IMG/VR virus record: IMGVR_UViG_3300031659_000035 | Span: 1 to 36,030 of that record | Origin: a virus | Length of the DNA: 36,030 nt | Reading direction: 5' to 3' (one strand) | Part shown: positions 23,475 through 31,060 of the stretch, piece after piece | Numbering within the stretch: position 1 is the first letter of the stretch | Layout: each line of letters begins with the position of its first letter | Position numbers and translations under genes: made by a program | The notes under the pieces: model-generated | Told to the model about the DNA's origin: nothing | Seen by the model: only the letters and a program-made list of their open reading frames with translations | Database searches by the model: none

Positions 23475-23539
23475 ATCATTAAATCTGTTGTTCGTTTAAT
23501 GATATTTATACAAATTGTGATTTTAACGACAGATTTAAT
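23473..23539 (-). promoter_or_regulatory. Translation-masking stem-loops before the endonuclease gene
   Basis: An 11-bp perfect inverted repeat (23473-23483 with 23495-23505, 11-nt loop) covers the region next to the start codon. A second 11-bp repeat pairs 23478-23488 with 23529-23539, at the end of the helicase N half. Either stem hides the start region in read-through transcripts. The late promoter lies over the distal arm, so a message starting near 23497 lacks most of it and frees the start codon. Confidence 0.75.
23503..23510 (-). promoter_or_regulatory. T4-type late promoter TATAAATA for the homing endonuclease
   Basis: Exact octamer in the 60-bp gap; the expected start near 23497 lies 23 nt before the ATG at 23474. 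It shares the longer string AATTTGTATAAATA with the promoter at 30225. Confidence 0.8.
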
Positions 23540-24911
23540 CATGCGAAGTGTTCATTTTAGAACCAATTTGAAGACCAGTATTAACAGATTTACGACCCGA
23601 GGAGGTGGGAAAAACATGGTCTTTCGATACGATGATAGTCTTACCTGATTTTAGAAGTATTTTAACACAGTCTTTTGTTTTTGGATGATGCACTTTCATA
23701 ACAGTTTTGTAATCATCGTTTGTTTTGATCTGGTCCCCGAATACCACATCTCCCATACGTTTTGTTTCGCCGTTTCGCATTGTAACCTTCTCGTCAACGA
23801 ATATACATTCTGAGGTATCCGTCAGTTCAACATCACTATTATTGTAGCCGCCGCGGGTGGTCTGTGTCGCTGTTACAATTGGCACATTCATCTCAACTGC
23901 AAGACCACGCAATTCTTCGGCGATACTCTTAATGATGGTATATGAATTGGCATTCGAACTACCACCAAATCGGCTGCTCAAACAAATATTCAGATAGTCA
24001 ATGAAGATAATATCAGGAGCAAAAGTTCGTTTGAGTCTCAACTCATCCAATAATGCCTTGAAGTGACCAGCATGTGCAGAAGCGGTGGGATACTCTTTGA
24101 TGATTAGTCGACCATCAACTTTATCTTGAATTTTCTTGACTCTATCATCAAACATTTTCTTGGATAAAGATTTCAGATCACCTATAGCTACGTTCATCAT
24201 GTTAGCATCGATTCGTTCGGCAATACGTTCTTCTGCCATCTCACATGTGATGTATAAAACATTCTTGCCCTGTGCAATACACGAGGCTGCCATGTGACAC
24301 ATGAACAGAGATTTTCCAACACCTGTGCCGGCAAGTGCGACATTCAATGTCTTGTTTCTAAGACCACCATCCGTGATGCGATTGAAATAATCGAGATCGA
24401 ATGGAATCATCTCTTCTACTCTATGGTAGAATTCATACCGCGCATCGGCATTCTCTAAATAATCGTGGCCGACATTATTATCAAAGCCAACACCAAGTGC
24501 TTCGGATAGGATACTAGGCAATGCGCCTTTGTCCATCGACTTATCACCACCATCGATAATCTGAATCGATTGCATAATGGCGTTGTACAATGCCTTGTCT
24601 TTACAGAATTTCTCTGTCTCATCTAGGAGCCATGCTTGCTCTACACCCACATCGGGCTGCATCGCATTGATTAAGGTCTCACATGTACCATAAAGTTCTT
24701 CAGTGACTTGGCGATTTTCTTGCAGTGCAATCAACAGGGCAGACTTAGATGGCACCGAGTTGTATTTGTCCACAAAATTATTAACAGCATTGAATACTTG
24801 GCGAGTTGCTGGCTCGCCGAAGTACTCTTCTTTCATAAAGGGTATTACTTTTCGTATATACTCTTCATCATTACAAAGGTGTGCAATTATAATTTGCTCA
24901 ATATTATCCAT
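23535..24911 (-). CDS. 41: Replicative helicase gp41, N-terminal half, with N-intein
   Basis: 458 residues. Residues 1-368 are the N-terminal part of a DnaB/gp41-type replicative helicase: a helical N-domain, Walker A LAGTGVGKS (Lys200), Walker B PDIIFIDYLN (about 299-308), and ATQTTRGGY near 348-356. At Cys369 the helicase stops in the conserved TDTSE motif and an N-intein of 90 residues begins (CIFVDEKVTM...). It contains GDQIKTND and the block-B-like SKDHVFPT, and is clearly related to gp41-1-type split inteins. The frame then ends. The remaining helicase is encoded at 21836-22432. Alone this protein lacks the last helicase motifs, so trans-splicing is probably essential for replication. 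Confidence 0.94.
   Translation of the reverse strand: MDNIEQIIIAHLCNDEEYIRKVIPFMKEEYFGEPATRQVFNAVNNFVDKYNSVPSKSALLIALQENRQVTEELYGTCETLINAMQPDVGVEQAWLLDETEKFCKDKALYNAIMQSIQIIDGGDKSMDKGALPSILSEALGVGFDNNVGHDYLENADARYEFYHRVEEMIPFDLDYFNRITDGGLRNKTLNVALAGTGVGKSLFMCHMAASCIAQGKNVLYITCEMAEERIAERIDANMMNVAIGDLKSLSKKMFDDRVKKIQDKVDGRLIIKEYPTASAHAGHFKALLDELRLKRTFAPDIIFIDYLNICLSSRFGGSSNANSYTIIKSIAEELRGLAVEMNVPIVTATQTTRGGYNNSDVELTDTSECIFVDEKVTMRNGETKRMGDVVFGDQIKTNDDYKTVMKVHHPKTKDCVKILLKSGKTIIVSKDHVFPTSSGRKSVNTGLQIGSKMNTSHD
23538..23807 (-). mobile_element. N-intein (IntN) of the split gp41 intein
   Basis: Codes for 90 residues beginning with the catalytic Cys369 after TDTSE. Block A and the block-B KDHVFPT histidine are present. 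The length matches gp41-1 IntN (88 residues, from memory). Confidence 0.9.
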
Positions 24912-25080
24912 TCTTTAACTCTTCCTCTATGAATTCTTTTCGTATTTGCTCTATGCAAGGTTCACATAGATACAAGTCTTTGTCTATACTATTAAAACAT
25001 AAAGCGGCTTCCATGTCAACAATTGTACCCAAACATTTATCACATTCGTGTGTGTTGTTGGTGACTCCGCCATTACTCAT
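24904..25080 (-). CDS. Small zinc-finger protein between uvsX and gp41
   Basis: 58 residues from the ATG at 25080, overlapping the uvsX end by 8 nt; an upstream in-frame start at 25122 would lie fully inside uvsX. Two Cys pairs, CDKC and CEPC, are separated by about 28 residues, giving a zinc-ribbon-like pattern, and the C-terminus is acidic. It sits between the recombinase and helicase genes, where T4 has gene 40 (a small chaperone), but no sequence similarity is evident to me. Confidence 0.7.
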   Translation of the reverse strand: MSNGGVTNNTHECDKCLGTIVDMEAALCFNSIDKDLYLCEPCIEQIRKEFIEEELKNG

Positions 25081-26134
25081 CCGAGTATGCTGCTGAAACA
25101 TCTTCCGAAGTGACTTCTTCATTCATGATACGTTCACTTGAGATAATATATCGGCGTTCGATCCACTCATTGAATGACTTGTCAGATAGAATTGGAATCC
25201 AAAACTCTTTGGTATCAGTTTCTTTACGGCGAAACTTCTTGCTGTCAGTACCATCACTAGCGATTTGATACCATCCATTAGAGGGTTTGACTACATGACC
25301 AGCCTCGATAGCCATGTCTAACAGCCCTGACCACTTGCTGATGCCGCCTTCAAACGTAACTTCAAGTGGAATCTTAGACTTCTCTCGGACGAATCTTGAT
25401 TTCTCCACGTTGATAATGAAATTGTAACCAACGACATCACTACCCGTTTTCTCTTGCTGTCGACCAATAATAAATATCTCGTTTGCGGAATAATAAATTC
25501 CAGTTCCGCCTGAAACAACCGCTTTAGGAAACATCCCAATTTCCATATAGGTATGATTGACTACGATTGCAGGAATATCTTTGATTGTTAAGTGTGGTGT
25601 GATCATTCTAAACAGCGACTTCATTTGTTTGGCGCGGGTCATATCAGCAACAGACTTACCATCAAGCGCATCATCAACTTCTTTCTTTGATGCTAGGTTG
25701 CCAACAGAGTCAATGATAATCATTACATGATCGCCTCGTTGGAAGCCATTCATCTGTGACATAACATCATGCTTTAACTGCTCGATGTCGGTGATGGGTG
25801 TATGGATCACTCTATCAGTGTTGATGCCAAAGCTGGTGAAGTATCCCTGTGGTGCCCCAAATTCTGAATCGTAAAATAAAATGACACCATCATCGTACTT
25901 GTCCAGATAAGACTTAGCCAACAGCATTGCAAACGCTGTCTTAAAATGCTTTGATGGACCAGCGAATACGGTCAGCCCGGGTGTTAGACCACCATCTAGT
26001 TTGCCACTCAGAGCCACGTTCAATGCTGGCACCGAAGTTTGAATCAGGTCTTTCGATCCGAAAAACTTGGAGTCTGTCAGCACAGAACTCTCTTTGATGG
26101 TTGAATTACTTTTTATCTTGTCAATTAGGCTCAT
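25073..26134 (-). CDS. uvsX: RecA-like recombinase UvsX
   Basis: 353 residues. The Walker A is the UvsX form, AGPSKHFKT (58-66), and the Walker B is VMIIIDSVGNL. PGLTVFAGPS and the later ATVSGGTGIYY-type segment match T4 UvsX. It catalyses strand exchange for recombination-dependent replication and repair. The C-terminal tail is acidic, as in T4. It lies 26 nt after the polymerase gene and upstream of gp41, the same order as in T4. No intein or intron interrupts it. Confidence 0.96.
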   Translation of the reverse strand: MSLIDKIKSNSTIKESSVLTDSKFFGSKDLIQTSVPALNVALSGKLDGGLTPGLTVFAGPSKHFKTAFAMLLAKSYLDKYDDGVILFYDSEFGAPQGYFTSFGINTDRVIHTPITDIEQLKHDVMSQMNGFQRGDHVMIIIDSVGNLASKKEVDDALDGKSVADMTRAKQMKSLFRMITPHLTIKDIPAIVVNHTYMEIGMFPKAVVSGGTGIYYSANEIFIIGRQQEKTGSDVVGYNFIINVEKSRFVREKSKIPLEVTFEGGISKWSGLLDMAIEAGHVVKPSNGWYQIASDGTDSKKFRRKETDTKEFWIPILSDKSFNEWIERRYIISSERIMNEEVTSEDVSAAYSDE

Positions 26135-26160
26135 ATATTATACTCTCAGTTGTGTTTGGT

Positions 26161-28668
26161 TCACGAAAATAATCCAGCGAGTGATGCAACTGGTCTGGGA
26201 TTCCAGTTGAGGCCTTGCGTGATTGTGTTCATTGGTTCAATAAATGCTTTAGTAAACATCATATCATAATCCACGTAGCGATGCAAGTCAAATTCAGGAG
26301 GTAATTTACCATTGAATCCTATCACATTTTCAAAGATGATGTTTGGCTCTTTGAGATAGATAAATTTAATCTTATCCCCTTCCCTAATCTCCTGATACTT
26401 GTGTGTTAATTTAGCCCCACGTAATTGGTGATTGTACATCAATGCACCACGAACATGCATTGGAGTACCCTTGGAATATATGTGGGATGATGATGAATAC
26501 TTTTTTAGATTGTTGCAGCCACGAGGGAAGGCAATCTGCTCTGGTGTCATATCTTTGAATGCTTGCCATGTCGCATCAACAAACTCTTGTAGGTCTGTCT
26601 CCTCCGCAGTCAGGCACAGACGCACCGCTTCTTTAAGCGACTTACGAACTGGTGCTGGCGTAGATGAGCGAACAATTTCTAAGCCCATGACTTTCAGTTT
26701 AGGCTCGGTGTACCGCACTCCCTCATTGTCGTATACATTAAGTGCGTATCGTTTCTTGGCGATCCAGATACCCGTGTCGGCGATTGCTTCTCGCTTAAAG
26801 AATATCTTCTCATCAAATGCATTCATATATCCACATATGTCAGCCATGGCTGCGTTGATTGCAGGCTCTAACTTGTCTGTGGTTAGTTTGTCGATTGCAT
26901 CAATGATTTGATCTTTGGTCATGCCCTGCATGTACTTCTCGACCAGTGGATCAAGGGTGATATAACATGAGTCAGTATCAGAATAGAAGGAGTAGTTGAT
27001 GCCCTCGGTACCGACAAACTTATTTAGATATTCATCAAGTGCTTTGGCTGTCTCTCGGATGATGAACTGACCAGTCAGGGTAATGCCCTCCGCAATTCGC
27101 TCGTCAAAATATCTGAAGTACTTATTGCCCATCGCGCCAAACAGGGAGTTTAACTGAATCTTTCTCGCCATCTGGAAGTTGTTGTATTTTGCGATATCAT
27201 CCAATAGCTTGGGATCTTTGGTCTTCTCGTATTCACGCTCGGCATCTTTCATCAGCTTCTTGTATCGCTGGCGATCATCGAAAAACTTCTGCGTTATCTC
27301 TGGAAACAAGCCCTGTGTTTCGCGGGTGAAACAGTAGCCGTTAGCTGCCATTGAGAGATTCTGTTCTTTCAAATTTGAGGTATCGTGGCGCCGTTCTAAT
27401 AGAGAATCGACTGTGCAATCTAGTGGGCTGACATCCGCGAACTTCTCTGGTGATAGATTGTGTTGCATAATGATTGATGGATACAGAGAGGTAGCATCAA
27501 CAGACACAACCCACTTGTACTTGCCTGGGACTGGCTCTTGAACATATCCACCTTTGATGCCCGTCTGTTCTGCAAATCGCTTCTTCTGAGGAATCATTAT
27601 GTTCTTTTCAAGAAGGTGATTATACAACAGACAATCCCAAGTTCGTACTGAGGAATAGACATCTTCAAAGTTACACTTGGAGTCATATGCCATCGTGGCA
27701 ATCAGTTCGATCAACTTCATCTTGTCTTCAAGTTCGTCAACAATCTTGGCATCGATGATGTTATAATCGATGAACTTATTCCAATCATTCTCATAGAACT
27801 CACGAAAAGTCTCGTACTGATTCTCCAGCTTGTTCTTACCAAGTTCTACTTCAGCAATGTAATCAAGTTTATATGACTCCTGGGCTGCGTAGGTGAACTT
27901 CTGATAGAGATCAAGATAATCTAAGTGAGTAACCCCTTTAATGTCGTATGTAGTCCTCTCTTGATTGTGAATTGTGATGGTGCGCTTGCGGGTCATGTTG
28001 AATGGGCTAAATGAATTCTTAGCGTCATTGCCAAAGATACGACCAATACGAGAAATCAGATATGGAATATCAAAGAACTTGGAATTCCAACCAGTGATGA
28101 TATCTGGATACTCCGAGACCCACCAAGACATAAACTTTTCGAGTAGCTCGTACTCATCAGCACATGCGATGTATTCTACATCTAGGTCGCGTACTTCATC
28201 AGATACACATTTCCACTCACCAGTTCCCCATGTGCGAATCTTCTTGGTTAGATTATCTACCATCGAGATCAACAGAACTTCTTCTAGGGGATTGTCTACG
28301 TCCGGAAAACCATGCTCGGCAGTGGTTTCAATATCCATTGCCTGTATCGATAGTGCAGACAGATCGAATTCTATGGCACCCGGATAGTTTCTTGTGATGT
28401 ACTGATATGTCAGATCCGTCTGCCCATAGATGGGATAGTTGTCGATCTTACTGTACTTGTCCATGAACTCTCGGCAGTCATTGTTGTCTGCAAACTGTAT
28501 GGACTTCAGCGGCTCCCCATAAAGGCCGCGATGCTCTGAGTTAGAGTCACCACGGACATAAAGAGTTGGCTGGAATGGCTGCCGTTCAACGAACTTCTTA
28601 CCGTCTCGCACTCCGCGAGTCAGAATGTTGTTGCCGTACTGCCATGCAAATGAATAAAAACTTGACAT
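26161..28668 (-). CDS. 43: DNA polymerase gp43 (family B)
   Basis: 835 residues, uninterrupted. Exonuclease motifs: MDIETT (Asp112, Glu114), GWNSKFFD (Asn195-Asp200) and YNIIDAKIV (Tyr302, Asp306). Polymerase motifs: DATSLYPS (Asp391), KIQLNSLFG (about 503-511) and YSDTDS (Asp564, Asp566). The C-terminus ends SLAGLFS, a short hydrophobic tail like the clamp-binding tail of T4/RB69 polymerase. A GAGGG ribosome site and a strong sigma70 promoter (28694-28723) precede it. Somewhat shorter than T4 gp43 (898), as in marine relatives. Confidence 0.98.
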   Translation of the reverse strand: MSSFYSFAWQYGNNILTRGVRDGKKFVERQPFQPTLYVRGDSNSEHRGLYGEPLKSIQFADNNDCREFMDKYSKIDNYPIYGQTDLTYQYITRNYPGAIEFDLSALSIQAMDIETTAEHGFPDVDNPLEEVLLISMVDNLTKKIRTWGTGEWKCVSDEVRDLDVEYIACADEYELLEKFMSWWVSEYPDIITGWNSKFFDIPYLISRIGRIFGNDAKNSFSPFNMTRKRTITIHNQERTTYDIKGVTHLDYLDLYQKFTYAAQESYKLDYIAEVELGKNKLENQYETFREFYENDWNKFIDYNIIDAKIVDELEDKMKLIELIATMAYDSKCNFEDVYSSVRTWDCLLYNHLLEKNIMIPQKKRFAEQTGIKGGYVQEPVPGKYKWVVSVDATSLYPSIIMQHNLSPEKFADVSPLDCTVDSLLERRHDTSNLKEQNLSMAANGYCFTRETQGLFPEITQKFFDDRQRYKKLMKDAEREYEKTKDPKLLDDIAKYNNFQMARKIQLNSLFGAMGNKYFRYFDERIAEGITLTGQFIIRETAKALDEYLNKFVGTEGINYSFYSDTDSCYITLDPLVEKYMQGMTKDQIIDAIDKLTTDKLEPAINAAMADICGYMNAFDEKIFFKREAIADTGIWIAKKRYALNVYDNEGVRYTEPKLKVMGLEIVRSSTPAPVRKSLKEAVRLCLTAEETDLQEFVDATWQAFKDMTPEQIAFPRGCNNLKKYSSSSHIYSKGTPMHVRGALMYNHQLRGAKLTHKYQEIREGDKIKFIYLKEPNIIFENVIGFNGKLPPEFDLHRYVDYDMMFTKAFIEPMNTITQGLNWNPRPVASLAGLFS

Positions 28669-28693
28669 TAAATACCCTCACTATTGAATACAT

Positions 28694-28723
28694 ATTATAA
28701 CACGGTAACAGTGGTAATGTCAA
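28694..28723 (-). promoter_or_regulatory. Sigma70-type early promoter for DNA polymerase
   Basis: TTGACA (28723-28718), 18-bp spacer and TATAAT (28699-28694) with a TG two bases before the -10, ending 26 bp before the polymerase ATG. Confidence 0.85.
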
Positions 28724-28726
28724 GCA

Positions 28727-29116
28727 TTATCCTTCAAATTTTGGAGGTAAATCATCTGATGGTTCAGCCGTAGGAACTGAGACACCGGGATGGCGGTATT
28801 TGTTGCGATACTGTTCCACTATCTCGGTAGTTGGTGCATACATACCGACTAGCTTGTCAGTAACGATTGAGATTTGTCCGTCATGAGCCGCGGGACAAAA
28901 TGGGCTGAAAACAATTTGGAATTTCTCTGGGTCTTTATCCATTTCCTTAAGAAATATCAGTGCTGGATTCTGCATCATATAGCGACTCTGTTCCTTTTCC
29001 AACTTGAGTATGCAGATTATATCTTCCCCAGATACCAACTTTACACCACAAATATGTGGCTTATCTCCCAATTGGTCAACTGCTTTGCTTGTCTTCTTAC
29101 TTGTCTTCTTGCTCAT
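28727..29116 (-). CDS. Conserved T4-like phage protein, function unknown
   Basis: 129 residues. A Lys/Thr/Ser N-terminus is followed by ICGVKLVSGEDIICIL, an Sm-like strand pattern I recall from marine T4-like phages, then mixed beta segments and a Pro-rich acidic tail (PTAEPSDDLPPKFEG). It lies between Hsp20 and the polymerase promoter. AGGAG precedes the ATG by 10 nt. Binding of RNA or protein is only a guess. Confidence 0.75.
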   Translation of the reverse strand: MSKKTSKKTSKAVDQLGDKPHICGVKLVSGEDIICILKLEKEQSRYMMQNPALIFLKEMDKDPEKFQIVFSPFCPAAHDGQISIVTDKLVGMYAPTTEIVEQYRNKYRHPGVSVPTAEPSDDLPPKFEG

Positions 29117-29169
29117 AACGGACTACTCCTAATCATAATATAATAGTTAACTAACTCAATTTCTTTTCA

Positions 29170-29658
29170 TCAACTTTCTTGCAACAGCTCCTTGCTTGAT
29201 TCGGGCTTAATCGAAGTAACCTTAATTTCTATGGTTTTCTTCTCTTCTGGCACGATTCGAATAAGTAAGATGTTAAGCATACCATTCTCAAACGATGCAC
29301 TTTGAACTTGAACACCTTCCGCTAATGAAAAATGTCGAGTAAAGTTTCTAGCGGCTATTCCTTTGTGATAATACTCTTTCTCCTCTGCATCTCCACTATC
29401 TCGTTCCTGTATGCCCTGAACGATTAGTTGATTGCCTTCTGGTACTACGTTGACGTTAAATTCGTCCTCGCGAAAACCAGCGGCAGCGATTTCGATAGAA
29501 AATTTATCGTCATCGAGTTTTACTATGTTGTATGGTGGATACGGCGCAGGAGAGGATCCTGCTGTCATGCTATCGAACATTCGGTCGAACCCAATTGCAT
29601 GGGACTTCCAATCTTCAAAAATTTTACCAACGTCTATACTTGTATACTTTCGTACCAT
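29170..29658 (-). CDS. Small heat-shock protein Hsp20 (IbpA-like)
   Basis: 162 residues from the second ATG (29658), chosen because GGGAG is 7 nt before it but almost touches the ATG at 29664. The N-terminal region (FDRMFDSM, PPYNIVKLDDDKFSIEIAAAGF) and the alpha-crystallin domain with GIAARNFTRHFSLAEGV...ENGMLNI match IbpA. It prevents protein aggregation. Hsp20 genes near the polymerase are typical of marine T4-like phages and absent from T4. The upstream gap (29665-29754) contains short inverted repeats (e.g. GAGAT/ATCTC) but no clear promoter. Confidence 0.94.
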   Translation of the reverse strand: MVRKYTSIDVGKIFEDWKSHAIGFDRMFDSMTAGSSPAPYPPYNIVKLDDDKFSIEIAAAGFREDEFNVNVVPEGNQLIVQGIQERDSGDAEEKEYYHKGIAARNFTRHFSLAEGVQVQSASFENGMLNILLIRIVPEEKKTIEIKVTSIKPESSKELLQES

Positions 29659-29754
29659 TTTCATTCTCCCTTTCAGCGAGATTAATTGTGAGATCCTTGC
29701 GGCATCTCGTTTGTGCTAGAACACTTTCATGTCTCTAGCGATTATTCGGTATTT

Positions 29755-30174
29755 CTACCGTTTCTTACCTATATTGTACTTTGCAACCAAAGACCATTCA
29801 CCCTTCTCTTTGAATGCTAAAACTTTTATCTGACTGAGCGGCGCGGTGTCTTCAAAGAATGCATCAGAATTAATGACAACAACTAAGCCCCAATCGGACA
29901 GCAACTTAGCAATCGTGTTTCTACGTTGAATATCGTTCTCGGTAAAGTCTGCTGCTTTGCCATCCAATGCAAATAGCTCTTTAAAATGCGTGATGAAATA
30001 TCTACCCTGCTTGTGCAGGATATGACATGATTGATACAGAACTTTATCTTTTTTAGAAGCGACCCCGATACGGGATAATGTTTCACGAACTTTTAAAAAA
30101 TCATCTGCATTCTTTAGATTTATCTCCAGTGGACTATATCCAGGGAAATCAATATCAAAGAAATCCTCACTCAT
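29755..30174 (-). CDS. regA: Translational repressor RegA
   Basis: 139 residues, near T4 RegA (122). The conserved segment CHILHKQGRYFITHFKELFALDG and the RRNTIAKLLSDWGL helix are diagnostic. RegA binds the start regions of several early phage mRNAs, including clamp and clamp-loader genes, and blocks their translation. Position between gp62 and gp43 is as in T4. A late octamer at 30225-30232, 42 nt upstream, suggests extra late expression. Confidence 0.95.
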   Translation of the reverse strand: MSEDFFDIDFPGYSPLEINLKNADDFLKVRETLSRIGVASKKDKVLYQSCHILHKQGRYFITHFKELFALDGKAADFTENDIQRRNTIAKLLSDWGLVVVINSDAFFEDTAPLSQIKVLAFKEKGEWSLVAKYNIGKKR

Positions 30175-30224
30175 TATTAATTCCTACGAAAACTTACGTC
30201 ATGTTGTTGGTGGCTTTATATCTG

Positions 30225-30232
30225 TATTTATA
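30225..30232 (-). promoter_or_regulatory. T4-type late promoter TATAAATA before regA
   Basis: Exact octamer just after the gp62 stop region; the expected start near 30219 gives a 45-nt leader to the regA ATG. A TATAAT also lies just upstream (30241-30236) but has no -35 box. Confidence 0.65.
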
Positions 30233-30236
30233 CAAA

Positions 30237-30692
30237 TTATACTTTACCACCCCTCGACATTAGTTTTTCTATACTCACTAGATCCTCATCAGTAAGTATT
30301 CGCATGGCTTCTTGTGCCTTGGTATTGTTGTAACCAAAGTAATCTTTAATCAGTTGAAGATTCTCTTCTTTCTCTGGCTTCAACCATTTATTGTATCGTT
30401 TGGCTTTTCGTATCAGGCTCCGTAGAAAATCGTATTGCATCTTAGCATCAAGATGTGGGCGTGAATTCATCTCATTGGCTAGTTTGACAGTATCTCTACC
30501 ATACGACAGTGCCTTGTTAACAATAAATGCACTGTACTGTTTCTCTGACCAATCATCGACAATCAGATTCTCTTTAGTATAGTTGATACTGTTGGCAAAA
30601 TCAAACGGGCTGATGGACTTCTTCTTGACCTTATATGTCTCTGGATCAATGGCTTCATGTGCCTTCACTCCAAGAAGTTTCTCTAAACTCAA
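30237..30692 (-). CDS. 62: Clamp loader small subunit gp62
   Basis: 151 residues. SPFDFANSINYTKENL, FIVNKALSYGRDT and the PHLDAKMQYDFLRS segment match the gp62 pattern of T4-like phages. With gp44 it forms the ATPase that opens and loads the gp45 clamp. It begins with TTG at 30692, overlapping the TGA of the MazG gene (TTGA); no ATG is near, so a TTG start with translational coupling is likely. The neighbouring order 44, 62, regA is as in T4, except for the MazG insertion. Confidence 0.92.
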   Translation of the reverse strand: MSLEKLLGVKAHEAIDPETYKVKKKSISPFDFANSINYTKENLIVDDWSEKQYSAFIVNKALSYGRDTVKLANEMNSRPHLDAKMQYDFLRSLIRKAKRYNKWLKPEKEENLQLIKDYFGYNNTKAQEAMRILTDEDLVSIEKLMSRGGKV

Positions 30693-31060
30693 GAGAACAT
30701 TACCTTCTTTAGATTTGGTCTGAAGTATCCGTCCGGCTTCATTACTTTACCTGCCTCGTCTTTGATCATTCTGCCATCAACAACTTTACTATTGTTTGAT
30801 GCTCGAACTTCATTCCAACATGCTTCAATTGGTATGCCAAGAGTCGATGCAAGGCCGCTGAGAACCCATATAATATCACACACAGCATCGGCTACTTCAA
30901 CGATATCTTTATTCGCGAATGCTTCCAGTAGCTCTTCATACTCCTCGGTGATCAGATTCATATAAAGTTGTTCTTGCTCTGTCGCGGCAAAAGCAGGAAC
31001 AGTCTTGGTTGGTTGGTCGGCACTTCGCATAAATTTTTCTACGTCACTTTGTATATCCAT
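30689..31060 (-). CDS. MazG-like nucleotide pyrophosphohydrolase
   Basis: 123 residues from the ATG at 31060, which overlaps the gp44 stop (TGATG); GGAG lies 8 nt before it, and the GTG at 31063 is not needed. EEYEELLEA (ExxE) and VEVADAVCDIIWVL (a DxxxD-type motif) are the metal-binding helices of the MazG/dUTPase-2 all-alpha NTP hydrolases. The tail (VVDGRMIKDEAGKVMKPDGYF) is typical of phage members. It may clean up non-standard NTPs or alter ppGpp-related signals, as proposed for cyanophage MazG. It lies between the two clamp-loader genes. Confidence 0.88.
   Translation of the reverse strand: MDIQSDVEKFMRSADQPTKTVPAFAATEQEQLYMNLITEEYEELLEAFANKDIVEVADAVCDIIWVLSGLASTLGIPIEACWNEVRASNNSKVVDGRMIKDEAGKVMKPDGYFRPNLKKVMFS

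Noticed and set aside
26135-26160. TATAAT in the gap before uvsX as an early promoter
   Set aside because: The -10-like box sits only 2 bp before the uvsX ATG and has only a weak GTGAAC at -35 distance; a transcript from it would start inside the gene.
26432-26911. 159-codon open frame on the plus strand
   Set aside because: It lies wholly opposite the conserved polymerase gene and its product has no recognisable features; it is an antisense shadow.
30236-30241. TATAAT near the end of gp62 as a sigma70 promoter
   Set aside because: No acceptable -35 box at 16-18 bp and no MotA-like box; the overlapping late octamer is the better explanation.
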